Below are positions 48,402 through 59,863 of a DNA stretch of 64,000 bases, piece after piece (position 1 is the stretch's first letter; every line of letters starts with the position of its first letter). Both the position numbers and the translations under genes were made by a program. This stretch comes from Aldrovandia affinis (lineage: Eukaryota > Chordata > Actinopteri > Notacanthiformes > Halosauridae), in the NCBI GenBank assembly GCA_029706075.1, contig JAINUG010000218.1, positions 89,854 to 153,853 on the forward strand, given 5' to 3'. The notes beneath the pieces are model-generated. The model searched no databases. It was not told the origin of the DNA and was given only the letters and a program-made list of their open reading frames with translations.

Positions 48402-49373
48402 AAGGGCCAAGAAGAGTGTGAAACGTTGAACTGGAAACAATATGAACTATATCATTTAGAAAACAAAATGAAACAAAAAAAATATCTACAAATATAAGAA
48501 AATGGGTGGGGGGGGAGATTTTATCATGCTTATGTCATCTTAAAAATGAACTTTGTAACTTATTGTAGGTAGAAATTGTAACTTTGATATTGCAAAAATT
48601 CTTCCTTTGCCTTTGACAAGCACACTGACAGAGATATGACGCTACTGTCTGTTGGTTAAAGATGTACTTCCACTGCTCAAGCTTCCTGTTTAAGCAAGTG
48701 TGATCTGCAATGTTTTTCAACTTTTTGCTAGCACTGTATACTATTGCATTCTTAGGCTACTGTGAAGTCTGTTTCTTGTACCAGAGAGTTGTCCTTTTAA
48801 TTATTGCTCCTTATTCCCTAATGTGTTTTGTATGTGGTTATAAAAAAAAAGTAGAGTTTTGTGATTTTGCCAAAGTTGTAGCTAAATATTTATACACTTG
48901 TCTTGAATTTTTTCAGATCCACTTACATATTTAGTATGGACTTGTGGACTCCTTTTGAAAATCACAAGGAGGTAAATAGTCTTGTCCATTGCAATTATTT
49001 CTTTCACATACACACTTGCAGTCACCAAGGGAATTTTTGTAACATATCAATTATAAATATTGTATTTATCTTTGAAATTTTGTACATTTCTCTCCATTGT
49101 TTTATTTGATCTTGTATGTATTGTTTGTCATGGCCTGGTATCATGATGCAGCACAGAGCGCTAAGCCAAGAATCGTTGCCTTCATTAGCTTTTTTTGTAT
49201 TACCAGAATGCAATGTCCATACATTTCATTTGTATTTCAGAAATTTTGTTACATTTGTCGAGACTTTCCGTCCATTTTTTTAAAGGAAAAGTCAAATTCA
49301 TTGTTTATTTTTATATTCATTTTTAAGTTATCGAAACAACTTTTTTTATAAAAAACTGTTTGTTGTATAGTCA

Positions 49374-49379
49374 AATAAA
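49374..49379 (+). terminator. distal polyadenylation signal AATAAA of ebf3
   Basis: AATAAA followed within a few bases by TTGTTTGTGAC, a T/G-rich context suited to cleavage. It lies where the unique, 3'-UTR-like sequence ends. A further AATAAA at 49771 is an alternative. Confidence 0.5.
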
Positions 49380-49847
49380 TTGTTTGTGACACATGGCTGT
49401 AATAATACTCGTAGAAAAATGTGCATGTCCGGACACCCCTGAGGGATGATACGATTTGTGGTTGTAATTTCTTTTTGTAGAATGTAAAAAGTCATTTTTA
49501 CTTTGCCACATAGCTTAACCGTGTTTACAGGGAACAGAAATCAAGATGTCTAAATTTGGAATGGAAACGTAAAGAACCACTGATGTTTTATTAAAATTTG
49601 TCAGAAAAAAACTCTTATGATGCCTTAGCAGTGGACTTCTTGAGAGTAACTTTTAAGTTTTGTTTTTTTCTTTTTCCCTACTGTTTTAACAAGATCCGTA
49701 CACCACAATTGCCAACCATCAATTCAGAAAGATGAGCTATGGTGTAAAAAGCACAAACTTTTTTTTCTATAATAAAACCCATCATGATCCCTTCCTCTTT
49801 TCAGCTGTTTCATTTTTATACATATATACTGTATATACATACTATGT

Positions 49848-49908
<61 letters not shown>

Positions 49909-51312
49909 TAACTGTATATAAATATAGTTGTAAAAGATATGCACTCTTCAGAGCTTACAGGCTTTGTAATCTTACAAAAGCCAATCTATACAGTTTTAAG
50001 TATTTGACCAGCTGGACACACCCCTCAAGGGACATACATAATGGAAGCACGGTCTGTCAGTGTGGGAAATGTAGTCCACCTCCTCTCCATTCCAGAAGGC
50101 ATTCATCATAACTAGTGGTGGTCTGTTGCATACACAATTCTGTGCAGGTGCTTTGCTGTGTAGGGATTACAATTGGAGGCTTTGTGAGGGTTCTGAGTGA
50201 AAAACATGGCCCATGATAGAATTAACTACCCTTAATTCTTAACCTCAAAGAGAGAATACTGCTGAATCTGTTCTACTAAACTCTAAGGCCAATGGTGGGA
50301 GTGGGGGTATATCATGAATATATCCAGGCTATACATTTCTTTATATTTTTGTTTGTCATTTATACATGCCCTATTTTGTGCCAAACATAATAGCAGTGTT
50401 GCAATTGTATATACGTTAAATACCATGCAAGTTGACTGACTCATTTTTGGAATACGGCAACTAATCAGTGTGCAGAAGAACATTACATCAACGACTTCTT
50501 TGGCTTAACACAGCATTGAATGTAGAGAACAGATGCTTGTGAAATGTAGACTGACAAAACAGCTAGTAGGTTTGTCTGGAAAGTCATGAAGTCATTTTCC
50601 CTTTGTGCATGTTGTTAACAAAGGTACTGCATCCCAAATGCCAAATTAGCTCATCTTGGCCATGCTATGTTGCATTGTTACAGCCCCAAAACCTTCTGTG
50701 TTAGAATAACCAGAGATTGAACCATTGACCGAACAAATAAAACACACCAAGTCCTGTTCCGTGACAAAAGTCAGCAGACGTATTTATTATTCAACACAAA
50801 ACAAGAAACTAAGAAAAGGACTGCAACAAAAATAAATCAAGGGAGGTGGGGACAGTTGGCCAGGGCAAAAAAGCTGACTCCCAAAACTACACCTATGTCA
50901 CGTTACAGATCTTACCTGGCTAAAACAACTGAGAAAATAAAAGAAGTGAGTCTTCCAGGATATGGTCTAACCTAACTAAAAAGGTGCAAGAAAACAAGAA
51001 TAAGACCACCTGTTCTCCAACCGAAATAACACTTTGAAACAGACTTAAGTAGCACATTTGCCATGACAATTCCAAAATGTACAAAGCTTGTGAAAGTTAA
51101 TAGTTCAGATTAAATATGAATATCCTTGAGATAAATGTTCTAAAAAAAAAAAAATTATAATATAATCATGGAACTCTAAACAACATAACGTATGTTTGCA
51201 GAAATGGACCAGCAGTAGTTTAAATCTGAATATTTATAGTCATCCACTGTTTGCTGAGTGAGTGACAATTTATGTATGAAGATATTCCTCTTCAAAACAT
51301 CTACTCTCCAAG
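49380..51312. other. region downstream of ebf3: no gene
   Basis: AT-rich, with AATAAA at 49771 and the CA/TA tract at 49850-49906. 50720-51050 (CGTATTTATTATTCAACACA and A-rich sequence) resembles a decayed minus-strand LTR end like those at 55673-57410, but too weakly to call. No coding sequence recognised. Confidence 0.5.
49850..49906. repeat. CA then TA microsatellite
   Basis: (CA)n 49851-49864 followed by (TA)n to about 49904. Confidence 0.95.
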
Positions 51313-51326
51313 ATTTCCATGTGTAT

Positions 51327-51687
51327 CCATCCATCCATCCATTGTCTAAGCCGCTTATTCCTGGTCAGGGTCGCGGGGGGGCTGGAGCCTATCCCAGCAT
51401 GCGTTCCGGGCGAGAGGCAGGAATACACCCTGGACAGGTCGCCAATCCATCGCAGGGCACACACACCATTCACTCACACACTCATACCTATGGGCAATTT
51501 AGACTCTCCAATTAGCCTAACGTGCATGTCTTTGGACTGTGGGAAGAAACCGGAGTACCCGGAGGAAACCCACGCGGACACGGGGAGAACATGCAAACTC
51601 CGCACAGAAAGGCCCCCGGCCTGGATTCGAACCCGAGACCTTCTTGCTGTGAGGCGACAGCGCTATCCACTGTGCCACCGTGCCGCC
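51327..51687 (-). mobile_element. tRNA-derived SINE with (TGGA)n tail, complete, 14-bp target duplication
   Basis: Flanked by ATTTCCATGTGTAT on both sides (51313-51326 and 51688-51701). On the minus strand it starts GGCGGCACGGTGGCACAGTG, with a tRNA-like A box (TGGCACAGTGG), then B box GGTTCGAATCC at about 51624-51634, the body, and a tail CGGCTTAGACAATGGATGG with further TGGA units. A perfect 14-bp duplication and intact promoter boxes mark a recent LINE-driven insertion. A decayed relative is at 13427-13612. Confidence 0.92.
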
Positions 51688-51851
51688 ATTTCCATGTGTA
51701 TTAGAAAATAATGAATGTTGGGAAGAAGTAGCTCTATATGCCACTGATGGAGTATAATTTTCTATCATTATGTACTGGAATTCACATCTGAGCCTACAAA
51801 AGCTCTATGTCAAATTCAAACTCAGTGAACATTTACAAACTGTCATCCATA

Positions 51852-52680
51852 TACACTCAGTGGCCATTTTATTAGGTACACTTTCTAGTACTGGGACCCC
51901 CCTTTGCCCCCAGAACAGCCTGAATTCTTCGTGGCATGGATTCATCAAGGTGCTGGAAACATTCCACAGAGATTCTGGTCCATGTTGACACGATAGCATC
52001 ATGCAGTTGCTGCAGATTTGTCAGTTGCACATTCATGTTGCAAATCTCCCATTCCACCACATCCTAAAGGTGCTCTATTGGACTGAGATCTGGTGACTGT
52101 GAAGGCCATTGGAGTACACTGAACTCATTGTCATGTTTGTGGAACCAGCTTGAAATGATGTGTGCTTTGTGACATGGCGCATTATCCTGCTGGAAGTAGC
52201 CATTAGAAGATGGGTAGACTGTGGCCATAAAGGGATGCACATGGTCAGCAACAAGATTCAGGTAGGCTGTGGCATTTAAATGGTATTAAGGGGACTAATG
52301 TGTGCCAAGAAAACATTCCCCACACCATTACACCACAGGCCATTCTTCTCTGACCTCTCTCCTTAACAAGGCATTTTCACCCAAAGAACTGCCGCTCACT
52401 GGATGTTTTCTGTTTTTTGCATCATTCTCTGTAAACTCTAGAGACTGTTGTGCGTGAACATCCCATGACATCAGTAGTTTCTGAAATACTCACACCACCC
52501 CATCTGGCACCAACAATCATTCCACGGTCAAAGTCACTTTGTCACAAAGTCACAAAGTCACCTCTTGGCCATGTCTGCATGCTTTTATGCATTGAGTTGC
52601 TGCCACATGATTGGCTGATTAGATAGTTGCATTAGCAAGCAGGTGTACAGGTGTACCTAATAAAGTGGCCACTGAGTGTA
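51852..52680 (-). mobile_element. Tc1/mariner-type transposon, internally deleted
   Basis: Inverted ends TACACTCAGTGGCCATTTTA and TAAAGTGGCCACTGAGTGTA, with TA borders. The minus strand retains the transposase catalytic C-terminal part: near 52200-52070 QQDNAPCHKAHIISS-like text with the second catalytic Asp, SQSPDLSPIEHLWDVVEW, then the helical tail (52060-51870, LDESMPRRIQAVLGAKGG). At about 830 bp the N-terminal DNA-binding part is missing or broken, so it cannot move itself. This family (ends CAGTGGCCA…TTATTAGG) is frequent in fish. Confidence 0.9.
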
Positions 52681-52688
52681 TTACAGTC

Positions 52689-53532
52689 TGTCACACGCCA
52701 CGTGACAAACCCTGGACTTATACCCATTCATACAGAGACACTCGCCACTCCCCACAGTGAGAGTTTTCTGGCAACCAGCCCCGAGACACCATCCACTCAG
52801 CCAGTGAGAGTTCTCGGGCTGTTGCCCAGAAACACTCTCCACTGCCAAGTGCGAGCTCTCTTTCACTAAAACCGAGGGAGAGAGGCGGACACTCTTAGTG
52901 CACCCCTTCTCCCTCTTCCCCACACACACAAGAAGCACTCTACTCAGTCACTTTCGACAAATGCACACAAAACTCCACAAACATCAAACATTCAACATTC
53001 ACCATTCACAATCCAACATTCCACATCAAACATTCCATGACACACGCACGCGCACACGCACACGCACACGCATTCACACGCATCGCACACACACCACATC
53101 AACGCACATTCACACGCACACGCACACGCACACGCACACGCACCAGTCTAACTCACTCACACAACATGACAAGAGACTAACTCCCCACTCGCCCCACCTG
53201 CTCTTAAATAGGCTTAGTTTCTGCCTGGCTCAGGTGGGACTCGTGAGGCAATCACCCAATCACAATCACTCCACTCACATTCTCACATAGACACCCAATC
53301 AGCCAATTGACTTCCATATCAATTGACTGATTGACACCAATTAAATAATTAAATAATAATTAAACCAATTATGGCCTCAGTTTGGTTTCAGTTCACTCTC
53401 ACACCTCTCACACCCTGTGCCAAACCTGCCCCTGGAAAGTCTCACTGCTCCAAAGGCCTCTACCACATGCAACAACACAGGCAACCATGCCACTCCCACG
53501 TGGCCGAGACCGATGCCCTCCACACAGTCACA
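52689..53532 (-). mobile_element. LTR-like repeat, inverted partner of the copy at 55673-56736
   Basis: Starts TGTCACACGCCACGTGACAA and CCCTGG, which is the exact inverse of the end of the 55673-56736 repeat. Further matching segments are GAGGGAGAGAGGCGGACACT, TTAGTGC, CACACACAAGAAGCACTCTA and TTTCGACAAATGCACACAAA. Contains a (CACACG)n stretch at 53040-53143. A 250-bp part present in the partner is missing. The right border is set at GTCACA and is uncertain; no target duplication was found. Strand is given as opposite to the partner copy. Confidence 0.55.
53040..53143. repeat. CACACG-type hexanucleotide repeat
   Basis: Tandem CACACG/CGCACA units in two blocks, inside the LTR-like repeat. Confidence 0.9.
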
Positions 53533-54887
53533 TTAGGAATATGCATTAGGTCATCACAATTGTCTGTTTAAATCATAACTGCTTTGCGATGCACTTTCTG
53601 AAATCTTACCACAATATTTAAGACATCTTTATTCTATCCTATTTCTGAATACCTCCATAGATATAATAACATTCATGATGCATTTCAAAGAAGATTTAAT
53701 CTCATTGATTCCAATCAGTATTTTTAGCAAGAAAGTTGAGTTTTAAAGTGTGTCCCAATTATTGTAATGCAGCCTTTTCAAAATCTTGCAAGCTTTTAAA
53801 AGATTATTCAAAGCACTTCAAATGGGCTTCAATCTAATGCCTCATTTCATTGCATTAAACTGCCTAGTTAATAAAGAATCAATATATTCAAAGGGCAAGG
53901 TTATCTTTTGTCTATAAAGGGGTGGTATCATTTTGAGCCTTTTATAGTTCAAATTCTGAAAAGGCCCTGGTGAAATCCATACTCATCAACTGGGTCAACT
54001 GGAGCAATATAAAAGGCACTAAAAGAATGGCTACTCTCCGCTTAAACAACTATACATCTTATCTGCCTTCCTGAGTGGGCTATGGATAGTGGGTCAGAAA
54101 ATGTCAATTTCTCATCAAGACAACAGTCTCTGTGATCATCTTTCCACAGAATACATACAATTAAGCGAATGTAGAAAGGTGGAATCAGTGATTTGCAGCT
54201 TATTATGTCACCAGCAAGCTCAGATCTTGTGCCTGAACAGATAATGAGGTCCGCTGATAGCCACATTGTCAACATGCCAAAATAACAATATTTGAATGTA
54301 AGCCCTTGTGCTTATTTACCTTCTCTGGACAATAATAAGGCACGATAACCATTTGTCTTCCTTCTTAAATGGTATGACCTATCCTATTGCTATGAGCACA
54401 AAGACGGAACAGCACAAAAGAGTTTGGATTTCTTTATATTCACCTGAGACAATCGACGGGTCTCACCTTTATCATTGGATGGGACTGCTTTAAATGAAAG
54501 CCTAACCCCTCATCACAGGTAATGAAAACCTAAAGCCAGATTACAAAACTGATTTGTGATCATTCGGTCCTGCATCTACTGCAACACAATGTGCCAGAAT
54601 CTGGCTTGCCGGGCAAGGTACAGCTCTGCGTAGTATTCCAAGGTATTTTTTGTCAAACTGAGTAAGAATCAATCATGAACTCTGGCTCCATGACCTTTCT
54701 GGTGCTGGCAATGTTACAAGCAGACCAAGGGTGTGGTTCGCTAACTGTGTTGGGATCAAAGTTCCAAAGAGAGAAATATTACTTGAACCTTTGGTAGATA
54801 TATAGTGCAGCTAACAGTTTAGCTACTGAAACATTGTAGGTTTCAAATATATATGTATATATATATATACATCATTTTATATATATA
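53533..54887. other. intergenic DNA: no gene recognised
   Basis: 1.3 kb of AT-rich, apparently unique DNA between the LTR-like repeat and the long-inverted-end element. No coding frame or known element. Confidence 0.5.
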
Positions 54888-55671
54888 TATTAGGGTGCAT
54901 CAAAAAAACACGAGCGTTTGCTCGCGTTTGCAATTTTGATGCACTTAATGATAAAACCCTGCAGTATAAAAATCAGTTCAATATATCAATGTTTAGGGGT
55001 CGTGCACAGTGAATAAATAACCCTATTTATACCGGGGTGGGCCATATGATCTGGTTTATCAGTATATATGTCAGATGATCTAGGTGGCAGAGGATCATCG
55101 GCGAGTATACCCGAAGACAGCAAACAGGGACCTTCATCTGAAAAATACTTTCTTTCTGAAGGCTTTTAGTTCTTTTCATGCCATTTCCGAGTATTGTTTG
55201 TCAATTTCTTTTATTTTGTTGGTGTTCACATAGTATGGGGACATCAATCCCCAACTGTATTAGCAAAATTTATTTTTATAAATATAAAACATGAATTATG
55301 CCTTCATATGCTGTAATGTTTTAACTATTAAGAGTGTTAAAGACAGTTTTCATAAAGCTACTCCCCCTGAAAATAATCAGTATGGGGAAACCAATCACAG
55401 AATATATACATGTACTGTACAAACTTTGTAGTGGATGCACGACCCCTAAATAAAGGGCTACTCAAATTAAAATGTGTCTGTGGTGTTCTCCTTCAGTGAA
55501 TTAATTGAGAAAACGAGCAAAAGAAATGGACCACTCTAATAAATAGGGTTATCAATTCACTGTGCGTGACCCCTAAACATTGATATATTGAACAGATTTT
55601 TATACTGTTCAGAATTGCAAGCAAGTGAACACGTGTGACAACTTCATGTTTTTTTGATGCACCCGAATATA
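54888..55671. mobile_element. DNA element with long inverted ends, family unknown
   Basis: Left TTAGGGTGCATCAAAAAAAC and right TTTTTTTGATGCACCCGAAT are inverse to each other. A second inverted pair follows inside: left CAATATATCAATGTTTAGGG with GTCGTGCACAGTGAAT and AACCCTATTTAT (54980-55028), right AATAAATAGGGTTATCAATT, CACTGTGCGTGACCCC and TAAACATTGATATATTG (55539-55590). The two pairs make arms of about 135 bp. A third GTGGATGCACGACCCCTAAA at 55431 is a partial internal copy. Middle unique, no long frame. It sits in TA-rich DNA so a target duplication cannot be read. Confidence 0.75.
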
Positions 55672-55672
55672 T

Positions 55673-56736
55673 TGTAGTACCACTTGGGGTGGAGTGATAC
55701 TCAAGGACCTTTTCAGAGGGCATGGGCAATTGAAGAATCCGGAGGAGGCAGTATTCAAAATAAAACAATCATTGTATTAAACCAATTTCTGACAAAACAC
55801 AAAAAAGGATGCTGCAATCGGGGAAACCAAAACACATACAGTCCACAATCCTTTTCTTGTTGTCTTTGTACATAATCCAAGTTGTTAATCCAAGCCAGGT
55901 CCTCATACAATCCAAAATCGATACACACACAGGGTTGTCATACAATCCAAGTCAATTCCGCAAAACAATCCTCTAGCTCTCTTTCACTCACCACCACGCG
56001 TTTCCATTCCGGTACTCCGAAATTTGTGTCTTTTATTTCCCCTCAAATTGGCTTCAGCTGCCAGTAGCCACAGGGTGTGAGAGTGTGAACTGTCTCCTGG
56101 AAGGTTGCTCCAAAGGCCGTAGTTAGTGTGATTAGTGTGAGTGTTGTTTGATGTTTGATGTTTGATGTGTGATGAGTTTTGTGTGCATTTGTCGAAAGTG
56201 AGTAGAGTGCTTCCTGTGTGTGTGGGAAAGAGGAAGAGGGGGCGCACTAAGAGTGTCCGCCTCTCTCCCTCGGTGTGATCGTGAAAGAGAGTGAGAGGGT
56301 GCCCTGAAAGAGGGTCTGCCTCTCCCCCTCGGGGTGATTGGAGAACTCGGACTGCAAAGTTTGAGTGTCTCTGGATGCATGGGTTGGAGAACTCGGACTG
56401 CAAAGTTCGAGTGTCTCAGTATGCATGGGTTTGGGAAGCACTTGAAAGGTCACTGAATATGTGTGTCTGGGGAGGTTCCAGGGGAACCCCGGCAGAAGAG
56501 GCGCGGTGTCCCGTAAGTTTTGATTATTTTAGCTTGTTATTTTAGTTCGTTGTTTTTACCCGAAAGCTTTGCGACAAGTAGGGTGAAGTTTTTGTGTTTG
56601 TTTTATTTTACCCATGTGGGGAAAGAGAACTCTCTGTGAATAAATTGAAAAAATCTGGTCCATAGACCAACAAACTCCACTCCTTCTCCAGACTGCTCTG
56701 TTCCCATCCAGGGATTGTCACGTGGCGTGTGACACA
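55673..56736 (-). mobile_element. solo LTR-like repeat
   Basis: Read on the minus strand it begins TGTCACACGCCACGTGACAA and ends GTACTACA (TG…CA). It contains AATAAA-type signals and near its end TACTGCCTCCTCCGGATTCT, shared with the next LTR (56829-57410). An array of GAGACACTCG…GAGTTCTC units lies at 56340-56420. Flanks TATAT and GATAT could be a blurred 5-bp duplication. No internal retroelement genes adjoin it, so it is read as solo. Confidence 0.6.
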
Positions 56737-56828
56737 GATATTAGTTTCTAAATGAGTGTCAAAAATAAAGCTTGAAAGCAACAAAATGAAAATTGTGCAA
56801 GGGTCTGTATATATATATATATATATAT

Positions 56829-57410
56829 TGCGGTGTCCCCAGGGGTTGGGCGACACACACGGACCTTGCAGAGGGTGTAGGCAAGTTCAAGAACACGGAG
56901 GAGGCAGTAATATAAACAAAATTATAATTTATTAAACTAATAATCTTTACAAACACTACACAAAACAAAGGGCGGGGTATTTGGGGGAATACAAACACAA
57001 AGTCCACAATCCTACTCGTTGTCAATGTCCGTAATCCAATTCCAAAATCCAGTTCAGTTCCGTAATCCAGTCCGTAGTCAATCCAAAGGGGGTCCTCAAA
57101 ACAATCTCATACACAAAAACACTCCAACACACTCTCTCCTCAAATCCTGGCTGGTCAAACGACTTCACAGGTTCTCTACTTCCCAAACACACTCACCAAC
57201 TCCTTTCCAAACACGTTCCTACTCCTTTCAAAGTGTGATGGGAATCAGCCCTTTAAATAGGCCTCGAAATGGCTTTCAGCTGTTCATTAGTCCCATTTGC
57301 TTGACTCTGTTCTGGTGTGACTGTGGCCTGCTGGGAAATGTAGTGTTTCCTGGCTCCCATGTGTTGTAGGCTAGGCAGCCATTTCCTTGTGCAGCCCCTG
57401 GGCTGCCACA
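56829..57410 (-). mobile_element. solo LTR inserted in TA repeat
   Basis: On the minus strand TGTGGCAGCCCAGGGGCTGC … GGGGACACCGCA, 582 bp with TG…CA ends. AATAAATTATAATTTTG followed by TACTGCCTCCTCCGTGTTCT is the putative polyadenylation and R-U5 part, similar to the 55673-56736 repeat. Flanked on both sides by ATATAT, so the target duplication is masked. No coding sequence adjoins it. Confidence 0.7.
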
Positions 57411-58062
57411 ATATATACAGTGAGCACCATAATTCATTGGACAGTGACACATTTTTGGTTATTTTGGTTCTGTACTCTAGCACTTTGAAATTGAATGGAC
57501 AATTAGGTCGCATATCCTTTGCATGCAATGACTGCTTGAAGTCTGCGACGCATAGACATCACCAGACACTGGGCATCTTCCCTGTTGATGATCTGCCAGG
57601 CCTGTACTGCAGCCATCTTCAGTTCCTGATTGTTTCGGGGACTTTTTGCCTTCAATCTCCTCTTCAGCATGTAAAATGCATGTTCAATTGGATTCAGATC
57701 TGGTGATTGACTCGGCCAGTCAAGGATTTTCCACTTTTGGCCATCAAAAACCCCTTTGTTGCTCTAGCAGTATGTTTTGGGTCATTGTCTTGTTGCTTGA
57801 TGAAGTGCATGATGAAGTGCTGAGCATATTTCTGTCAATGAGTTTGGAGGCATTTGGTTTTATCTGAGCATATTTCTGTAGACTTCAGAATTCATTGTTC
57901 TACTTGCCTCTTTCCATCACTCTGGTACATGCTAATCTTTGTGTCATCTGTCCACAAGTCTTTGTTCCAGAACTCTTGGGGCTCTTTTAGGTGGTTTTTA
58001 GCAAACTGTAATCTCGCCTTTCTGTTCTTCAGGCTTATCAGTGGTTTGCATCTTGTAGTGTA

Positions 58063-59165
58063 CTCTTATAACGGGGCAAAATGTCTGTTGTTGTTTTGAT
58101 GCTGCTGTCAAATTGCGCCGGCCCTTTTCTGGGTGCCGAGTGCAATGTGGAAATTGTTACGTTACAGCTATTGGCAAATTGCAACACTAATACTATTCTC
58201 CTCCTTCCCTGTGTACCGAGTGCAACGTTGGCATGGAGATGCTCACCTGGCAGTCCGTGGTTGGCTGGGCGCGATTGACGTGGTGGTGGAAAGTGGTTTT
58301 AAGCAGAGCGGATTTTGTGAATGGGAGCTTTTGTACAGAATGCGTGAGACCGGAGACGCAGACGAACCCCTTCAGTCTTCAGCTTTCTCTTGGTGGTATC
58401 GTAGCAGTGGAGTTATTCCTGTGATAATCCTGTGTATATTTCTTGCGATTGTAGCATTCATTTCTTTATATTCTCATTGATCTGCAGTCTCCAGTCCCAC
58501 ACACCCTTCCGGGTTACCTGTATCCTCTATCACGTGCACGTGACGTATTCCCTTGTGTGATCTAATTATTTATGCAGTAAAGCTACGCAACATCCTTTAT
58601 TAGGTTATGGCCGTTGCGTTCCGCATATGTGAAGCGACTACATAATTGTGATTGCTATTTGTATCGGTATTGAGCTGGCTTTTTAATATTGTCCTTTTTG
58701 TGGCTAAAAGACCATTTTAAGGCATTTATTTATTCTTCCGTCCAGCTCTCATTTTGCACGAGTGAATTTGCTGTGTACTTAATTTATTACAGAATCTATT
58801 TTGATAACAAACTTATATATTGAGTATTTTTGCTGTGTAATTTATTCCAAAGCTATTTTTATACCAAAGCTGTTTTTATACCAAATGGAGTGACTTTGAA
58901 TCTTTGGTTGCTGTGAAGTTTAATTGTTTGGAGTGATGAACCTATTTATTATACTGCAGCCTTATGAGTGAAATCTATGCACCTTTAAGCGGGCGTTAGA
59001 ATATTTACTGTGTGTTCCTGCCTATGTTTCTACTTGGCCTGAGACTTAAAATAAATTGTCTGATATTTACTCGCTGGTTTGGTCTCCTCTCTTGGGTACA
59101 TTTCACTCACTGAGGTATTTTACCAACACCCTTTTGATAACTTTAACCTGTCGTATCACCTCATT
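58063..59165 (+). mobile_element. unidentified 1.1-kb insert within the Tc1-like element (possible LTR/retroelement end)
   Basis: Foreign to the Tc1 family; transposase similarity stops at TCTTGTAGTGTA (58062) and resumes at ACCCTCTGTAGTC (59168). It has higher CpG than its surroundings. The + strand frame 58133-58480 ends in a Trp-Tyr-rich stretch and a hydrophobic segment (VIPVIILCIFLAIVAFISLY) just before the stop, like a C-terminal membrane anchor. About 570 bases later is AATAAA (59050). TGTA…TACA borders would fit an LTR. Alternatives: retrocopy of an unknown membrane-protein mRNA, or a retroelement 3' end. No family recognised, and no protein is assigned. Confidence 0.4.
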
Positions 59166-59247
59166 ACACCCTCTGTAGTCTTGCTGGTGTAGTCTTCTAC
59201 GTATGGTAGACTTTGACACATCTACAACTGCATCCAAGAGAGTGTTT

Positions 59248-59505
59248 TTAATATTGGGCCGTTGTCAGGGGGGTTTTCTTCACCATAGAGAGTATTCTCC
59301 AGTCATCCACTACAGTGGTCTTCCTCGGTCTACCAGGTCTTTTGCAATAATTGAGTTCACCAGTTGTTTTTTTCTTGTTAATGAAGAACCAAACTGTTGA
59401 CTTGGGCATGCCCAGGGTTTTTGCAATGTTCCTGATTGATTGATTTTCATTTCTGAACCTTGTGACGGCCAGCTTAATTTGCATCAACACTGCTGTCTTC
59501 CTCAT
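59248..59505 (-). pseudogene. Tc1-like transposase, N-terminal part
   Basis: Start ATG at 59505-59503; 85 codons to a stop. Helix-turn-helix residues (SIRNIAKTLGMPKSTVWFF) followed by the GRPRK linker, typical of Tc1 transposase DNA-binding domains. A stop and the insert break it from the catalytic part. Confidence 0.85.
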
Positions 59506-59818
59506 GTTGTCATACCGCAACCACAATCTCCAAAGGCAATTGCAAAGTCTAGAATCAAGACTAGACATCAACAGCTCTCTTATGCATTCACTAACGACAC
59601 AAATGAATACACCTGCCTTACGTGAAGACAAAACAAATACTTGTCTGGGGGGACCATGTACAAAAGGTGCTGTCATTTCTAAACGGTTAATCCGATATGG
59701 ATGAAAATACCCTTAAATTAAAGCTGACAGTCTGCACTTCAAACTCAAAGTGCTAGACTACAGAACCAAAATAACAAAAAATGTGTCACTGTCCAATGAA
59801 TTATGGTGCTCACTGTGT

Positions 59819-59825
59819 GTGTATA

Positions 59826-59863
<38 letters not shown>

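Larger units (their letters stand above)
47918..49379 (+). other. ebf3: ebf3 3' untranslated region
   Basis: About 1.46 kb of AT/T-rich sequence follows the stop with no transposon similarity, in contrast to the DNA just downstream. It contains AATAAA at 48396 (proximal) and 49374 (distal), the latter followed by T/G-rich sequence (TTGTTTGTGAC). The short open frames inside it show no recognisable protein. The distal end is inferred from the signal alone; a third AATAAA at 49771 could extend it. Confidence 0.65.
57416..59818 (-). mobile_element. Tc1-like transposon with about 75-bp inverted ends, split by a foreign insert
   Basis: Left TACAGTGAGCACCATAATTC through ACTCTAGCACTTTGA; right the inverse (CAAAGTGCTAGACTACAGAA … GGTGCTCACTGTGTG). 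On the minus strand, 59505-59248 encodes the transposase N-terminus (MRKTAVLMQIKLAVTRFRNE, NQSIRNIAKTLGMPKST, then KRPGRPRKTTVVDDWRI), a helix-turn-helix plus GRPR linker. 57750-57510 encodes the C-terminus with WPSQSPDLNPIEHAF and a tail ending CKGYAT. A 1.1-kb insert at 58063-59165 and stops disrupt the gene. Confidence 0.88.

Noticed and set aside
48710-49351. Several hydrophobic open frames in the 3' UTR
   Set aside because: T-rich DNA gives Phe/Leu/Ile-rich frames; no protein similarity.
51600-51687. tRNA-like A and B boxes on the minus strand
   Set aside because: Head of a SINE, not a tRNA gene.
53040-53143. Regularly spaced short repeats resembling an array
   Set aside because: Simple CACACG tandem repeat, not a CRISPR array; the DNA is eukaryotic.
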